Assembly: GCA_900314365.1 (NCBI GenBank) | Contig: OMVH01000182.1 | Location: 1-8,341, forward strand | Direction: 5' to 3' | DNA: 8,341 nt | DNA from: an uncultured Prevotella sp. | GTDB taxonomy: Bacteria; Bacteroidota; Bacteroidia; Bacteroidales; Bacteroidaceae | Part shown: positions 5,744-8,341 of the stretch, piece after piece | How the letters are laid out: every line of letters begins with the position of its first letter | Position numbering within the stretch: the stretch's first letter is position 1 | Made by a program: the position numbers and the translations under genes | The notes under the pieces: generated by a model | The model's input: only the letters and a program-made list of their open reading frames with translations | The model's database searches: none | What the model was told of the DNA's origin: nothing

Positions 5744-8341
5744 TTAAAATGAAATGTTCAATCCGAAGCTCACGTTCTTTGTCAAGGGATAGCTGTAGAA
5801 TCCGCTGGCCTCAGGATCGAGGTGATTGCTGTGCAGGTGGTCCCAGACGAAGAGGTTGTAGCCGCTCACGTAAATGTGGCAGTTAGTCACGCCGGCAAAG
5901 GCGAGCCAGCTCTTCGGAAGCGTATAGCCGAGCTCTATGTTCTTCAAGCGCATGAAGCTGCGATTCTGAATGAAGAAGTCGTTAGGCTGCTGGCTTGTAG
6001 AGCTTGACCGCGTGGTGAGTGCTGGATAAGTAATTTTCTCATGGTTCTGCCAGCGCTCCTGAGTCCAGGCTGTGCGCTCATACTCAAAATAGTAGCCCTG
6101 CCTGATGTTTTCGAATACTCCCTGGCCACTATAGTAGCTTGAGTAATGGGCTACGCCTGAGAAGAGCACGGAAAAATCGAATCCCTTGTAGCTTGCACCC
6201 ACATTGAATCCGTAGTTGATACCGGGTATATAGGAGTATTTAATGGGTACCTGGTCCTTGTCGTCGATAATTTTGTCGCCGTTGAGGTCCTTATAGCGGA
6301 AGTCGCCCGGGCGCGGAGTACCGAATGAGTAGGTGAGACCGTCGGCGTCAATGTCCTCCTGTGAGATATAATAGCCTCCGTTCTTGGAGTCATCAATTTT
6401 GTAGCCCCAGCATTGTCCCAAACGATAGCCCTGCGTGCGGTAGCGGCAGACGTAGTCTTCGGTGCGGATAGGTTCGTCGTAGAAGGTGACTTTGTTGTCA
6501 TTGGTGGCGTAGTTGGCTTTCAGAGATATGTGGAGGTCTTTGATGATGTCTTTCTCATAGCCTATTTCGAATTCCCAACCGTGGTTCTCCATCTTACCCA
6601 TGTTCACCTTCGGCAGATTTCCAAGTGCTACTCCTTGGAACGACGGTACTGACTGGCGGGATATGAGAATGTCGCTGCGGTTCTCGCGGAAATAGTCCAC
6701 GGTGAGCGAGAGGCTGTTTAGGAACTTCATATCGATACCCCAGTTCTGCTTGTGAGCCTTTTCCCATGAAATCTTGTCGTTGCCTAACAGACCTTGTGAG
6801 ATGGAACGGATGGTGGTGGAACCGAGACCGCCTACATAACTTGCACCTGAGGTCTGAATATTGCTCTGATAGAGGAAACGGCTTCCACCCAGCTTGTCAT
6901 TTCCTACTGTACCGTTGGAGTAGCGTAGCTTCAGGAAGTCGAGCCATGTGAGTTTCTTCATGAATTTCTCGTTGCTCAGCACCCATCCCAAGGAAAATGC
7001 AGGGAAGAATCCAAATCGATGGCCTGGTGCAAACTGTTCGCTGCCGTTGTAGCCCATGTTGTATTCGGCCAGATAACGGTCATCGTAGGAATAAGTGGCT
7101 CGGGCGCAGAAACCGAGCACGTTGTAAGGAATCTCAGCAGCGTTGCTGTTCCAGTAGTCGCGTTGTGCCAGGAACATACCTGTAACGGTGTGCTTGCCTC
7201 CAAATGTGCGATTGTAGTTGATGGAAGCCTGGGCATTGATGTTGTAGAGCGAGCCCGTAAAGCGTGAGATACCGAGCTTTTGTGCGGTAGCATTGAATAT
7301 AGTATAGCTGAAGGTGTCGTTGTCGTAGTCGGGCACCATCAGATAGGTTATCTCGCGCTTATTTCCGTCGCGTCCTGTGCGTCCGGAGTTGTGGTAGTTC
7401 ACTTCGCCTTTGATGCTCAGACCTTTAGTGATGTAGCGGCTGAGATCAAACTCGAGTGAGAACTGTCCTGTGAAGTCGATATCGGTGCGGTTGCGGTATC
7501 CGTAGCGGTTTATGATTTCGAATGGTCCACGGTCCATGTTGTTTGGTTGAACGACAGCGCCACTGGTTGCTCCGTGTCCGGCTACGGTAGTGGGGCCGGC
7601 CTGCAATGGCAGCATAATCTGAGCTTCGTAGAATACATCGTTTATCATCCAGCTTTCGCTTCCGTTATAGAGCATGTTGGCCTGTGGCATGTTGGTAGTC
7701 TGCATGCTGGAGCTCAGATTCAGTGTGGCTTTTAGATCCCGGGTGAGCTTATAGTCCATGTTGGCGCGGAAGTTCATGCGGTTCATCCATGATGAGGGAT
7801 CGTAGCCGAGATAGTCCTTAGATTCGGTCTTGAGGTTTCCACCCTGATGAATGTAACCGGCATTCATGAAGTAGTGGAAGCGGTTCGTACCTCCTGAGAC
7901 ATTGGCGTTGATTTTTGTCTGTGGCGTGAAGTCATCGAAGATTTTCTTGAGCCAGTAGTTGTCGCAGTAGAGATAGAGCCTTTCGGCCTTCTTTGTCTCA
8001 TAGTCGGGGTCGGAGGCGTTGAGGCCCTGCAGGGGATTTCTGAACTTGTTGATGAGCTCGTCGGAGTACTGTGGCTCAAGACCGTCGTTGGTCAGAGCCT
8101 GATTCTTCAGAGTCATGTAGTCCCAGGAATGTATCTGCTTGTCGTACCTCGTGAAGGAGGAGAAGCTCTGCTGCACGCTGACGTTCAGCTTGGCCTTTCC
8201 TTCCTGTCCGCGGCGAGTAGTGATGAGAATTACACCGTTGGCGCCTCGCACACCGAAGACAGCTGTCGCAGAGGCATCCTTGAGTACGCTGACACTCTCC
8301 ACCTCGTTAGGATCGATTTCGGAGATGACGTTGCCGCTCAC
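5744..8341 (-). CDS. SusC/RagA-family TonB-linked outer-membrane transporter, first copy (partial, N-terminus beyond right edge)
   Basis: TonB-dependent importer partnered with the SusD immediately downstream. 865 codons are open from the window edge to the TAA at 5744. The first in-window codon is GTG, but it is internal: it falls just before the SusC signature, where family members read VDGVPVSGN-type sequence. By alignment with the second copy, about 190 residues (signal peptide, carboxypeptidase-regulatory-like domain, TonB box, most of the plug) lie outside, giving a full length near 1055 aa. In-window numbering: signature at 12-43 (SVLKDASATAVFGVRGANGV, then ILITTRRG), the end of the plug; barrel strands from about 50 onward (NVSGGTNRFHYFMNAGY at 147-163); Asp-rich loop DLNGDKIIDDKD at 685-696; EKITYPAL at 768-775; ELGYTLP at 803-809; terminal GLNISF with C-terminal Phe as in barrel proteins. 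Family is secure; ligand is unknown. It would be the xusA equivalent if the locus targets xylan. Confidence 0.96.
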   Translation of the reverse strand: MSGNVISEIDPNEVESVSVLKDASATAVFGVRGANGVILITTRRGQEGKAKLNVSVQQSFSSFTRYDKQIHSWDYMTLKNQALTNDGLEPQYSDELINKFRNPLQGLNASDPDYETKKAERLYLYCDNYWLKKIFDDFTPQTKINANVSGGTNRFHYFMNAGYIHQGGNLKTESKDYLGYDPSSWMNRMNFRANMDYKLTRDLKATLNLSSSMQTTNMPQANMLYNGSESWMINDVFYEAQIMLPLQAGPTTVAGHGATSGAVVQPNNMDRGPFEIINRYGYRNRTDIDFTGQFSLEFDLSRYITKGLSIKGEVNYHNSGRTGRDGNKREITYLMVPDYDNDTFSYTIFNATAQKLGISRFTGSLYNINAQASINYNRTFGGKHTVTGMFLAQRDYWNSNAAEIPYNVLGFCARATYSYDDRYLAEYNMGYNGSEQFAPGHRFGFFPAFSLGWVLSNEKFMKKLTWLDFLKLRYSNGTVGNDKLGGSRFLYQSNIQTSGASYVGGLGSTTIRSISQGLLGNDKISWEKAHKQNWGIDMKFLNSLSLTVDYFRENRSDILISRQSVPSFQGVALGNLPKVNMGKMENHGWEFEIGYEKDIIKDLHISLKANYATNDNKVTFYDEPIRTEDYVCRYRTQGYRLGQCWGYKIDDSKNGGYYISQEDIDADGLTYSFGTPRPGDFRYKDLNGDKIIDDKDQVPIKYSYIPGINYGFNVGASYKGFDFSVLFSGVAHYSSYYSGQGVFENIRQGYYFEYERTAWTQERWQNHEKITYPALTTRSSSTSQQPNDFFIQNRSFMRLKNIELGYTLPKSWLAFAGVTNCHIYVSGYNLFVWDHLHSNHLDPEASGFYSYPLTKNVSFGLNISF

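Noticed and set aside
8339..8341. GTG at the right edge as a start codon for the first SusC
   Set aside because: It immediately precedes the SusC signature, with no signal peptide, regulatory-like domain or TonB box; it is an internal Val codon of a gene cut by the window.

Overview
The window is a fragment of a polysaccharide (or other complex-nutrient) utilisation locus from a member of the Bacteroidota. The diagnostic evidence is two TonB-linked SusC/RagA outer-membrane transporters alternating with two SusD/RagB surface lipoproteins, a pairing confined to this phylum. The AT-rich, Shine-Dalgarno-poor junctions before the starts and the TAA stops fit the same phylum. A gut or oral Bacteroidales of the Prevotella/Bacteroides type is the likeliest source. 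That genus-level guess is inference from protein style, not from any marker gene.

Layout: all four genes lie on the minus strand and read right to left. The first is susC-like gene 1 (8341 to 5744), whose N-terminal ~190 codons lie beyond the right edge. Next comes susD-like gene 1 (5727 to 3775, complete, 650 aa), then susC-like gene 2 (3744 to 652, complete, 1030 aa). Last is susD-like gene 2 (626 to 1), of which only the first 208 codons are present before it runs off the left edge. The three junctions are 16, 30 and 25 nt, with no room for a terminator and promoter between genes, so the four are almost certainly one transcript. No stretch over 30 nt lacks a gene. I see no RNA gene, mobile element, CRISPR array, origin or attachment site.

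How the genes work together: in this family each SusD lipoprotein sits as a hinged lid on the extracellular face of its SusC barrel and captures oligosaccharide or peptide ligand. The SusC barrel then imports it into the periplasm using TonB-ExbBD energy. Two adjacent C-D pairs suggest either two ligand sizes or types from one polymer, or an old duplication. The C-D-C-D order is the one known for the xylan utilisation (xusA-xusB-xusC-xusD) clusters of Prevotella and Bacteroides. That makes xylan the best single guess at substrate, but the window holds no enzyme, sensor or surface glycan-binding protein to confirm it.

Nothing here amounts to a previously undescribed system. The points worth a second look are the divergent TonB-box region of the second SusC, the cysteine-rich first SusD, the EF-hand-like Asp loops in both SusC barrels, and the question of which ligands the two pairs share.
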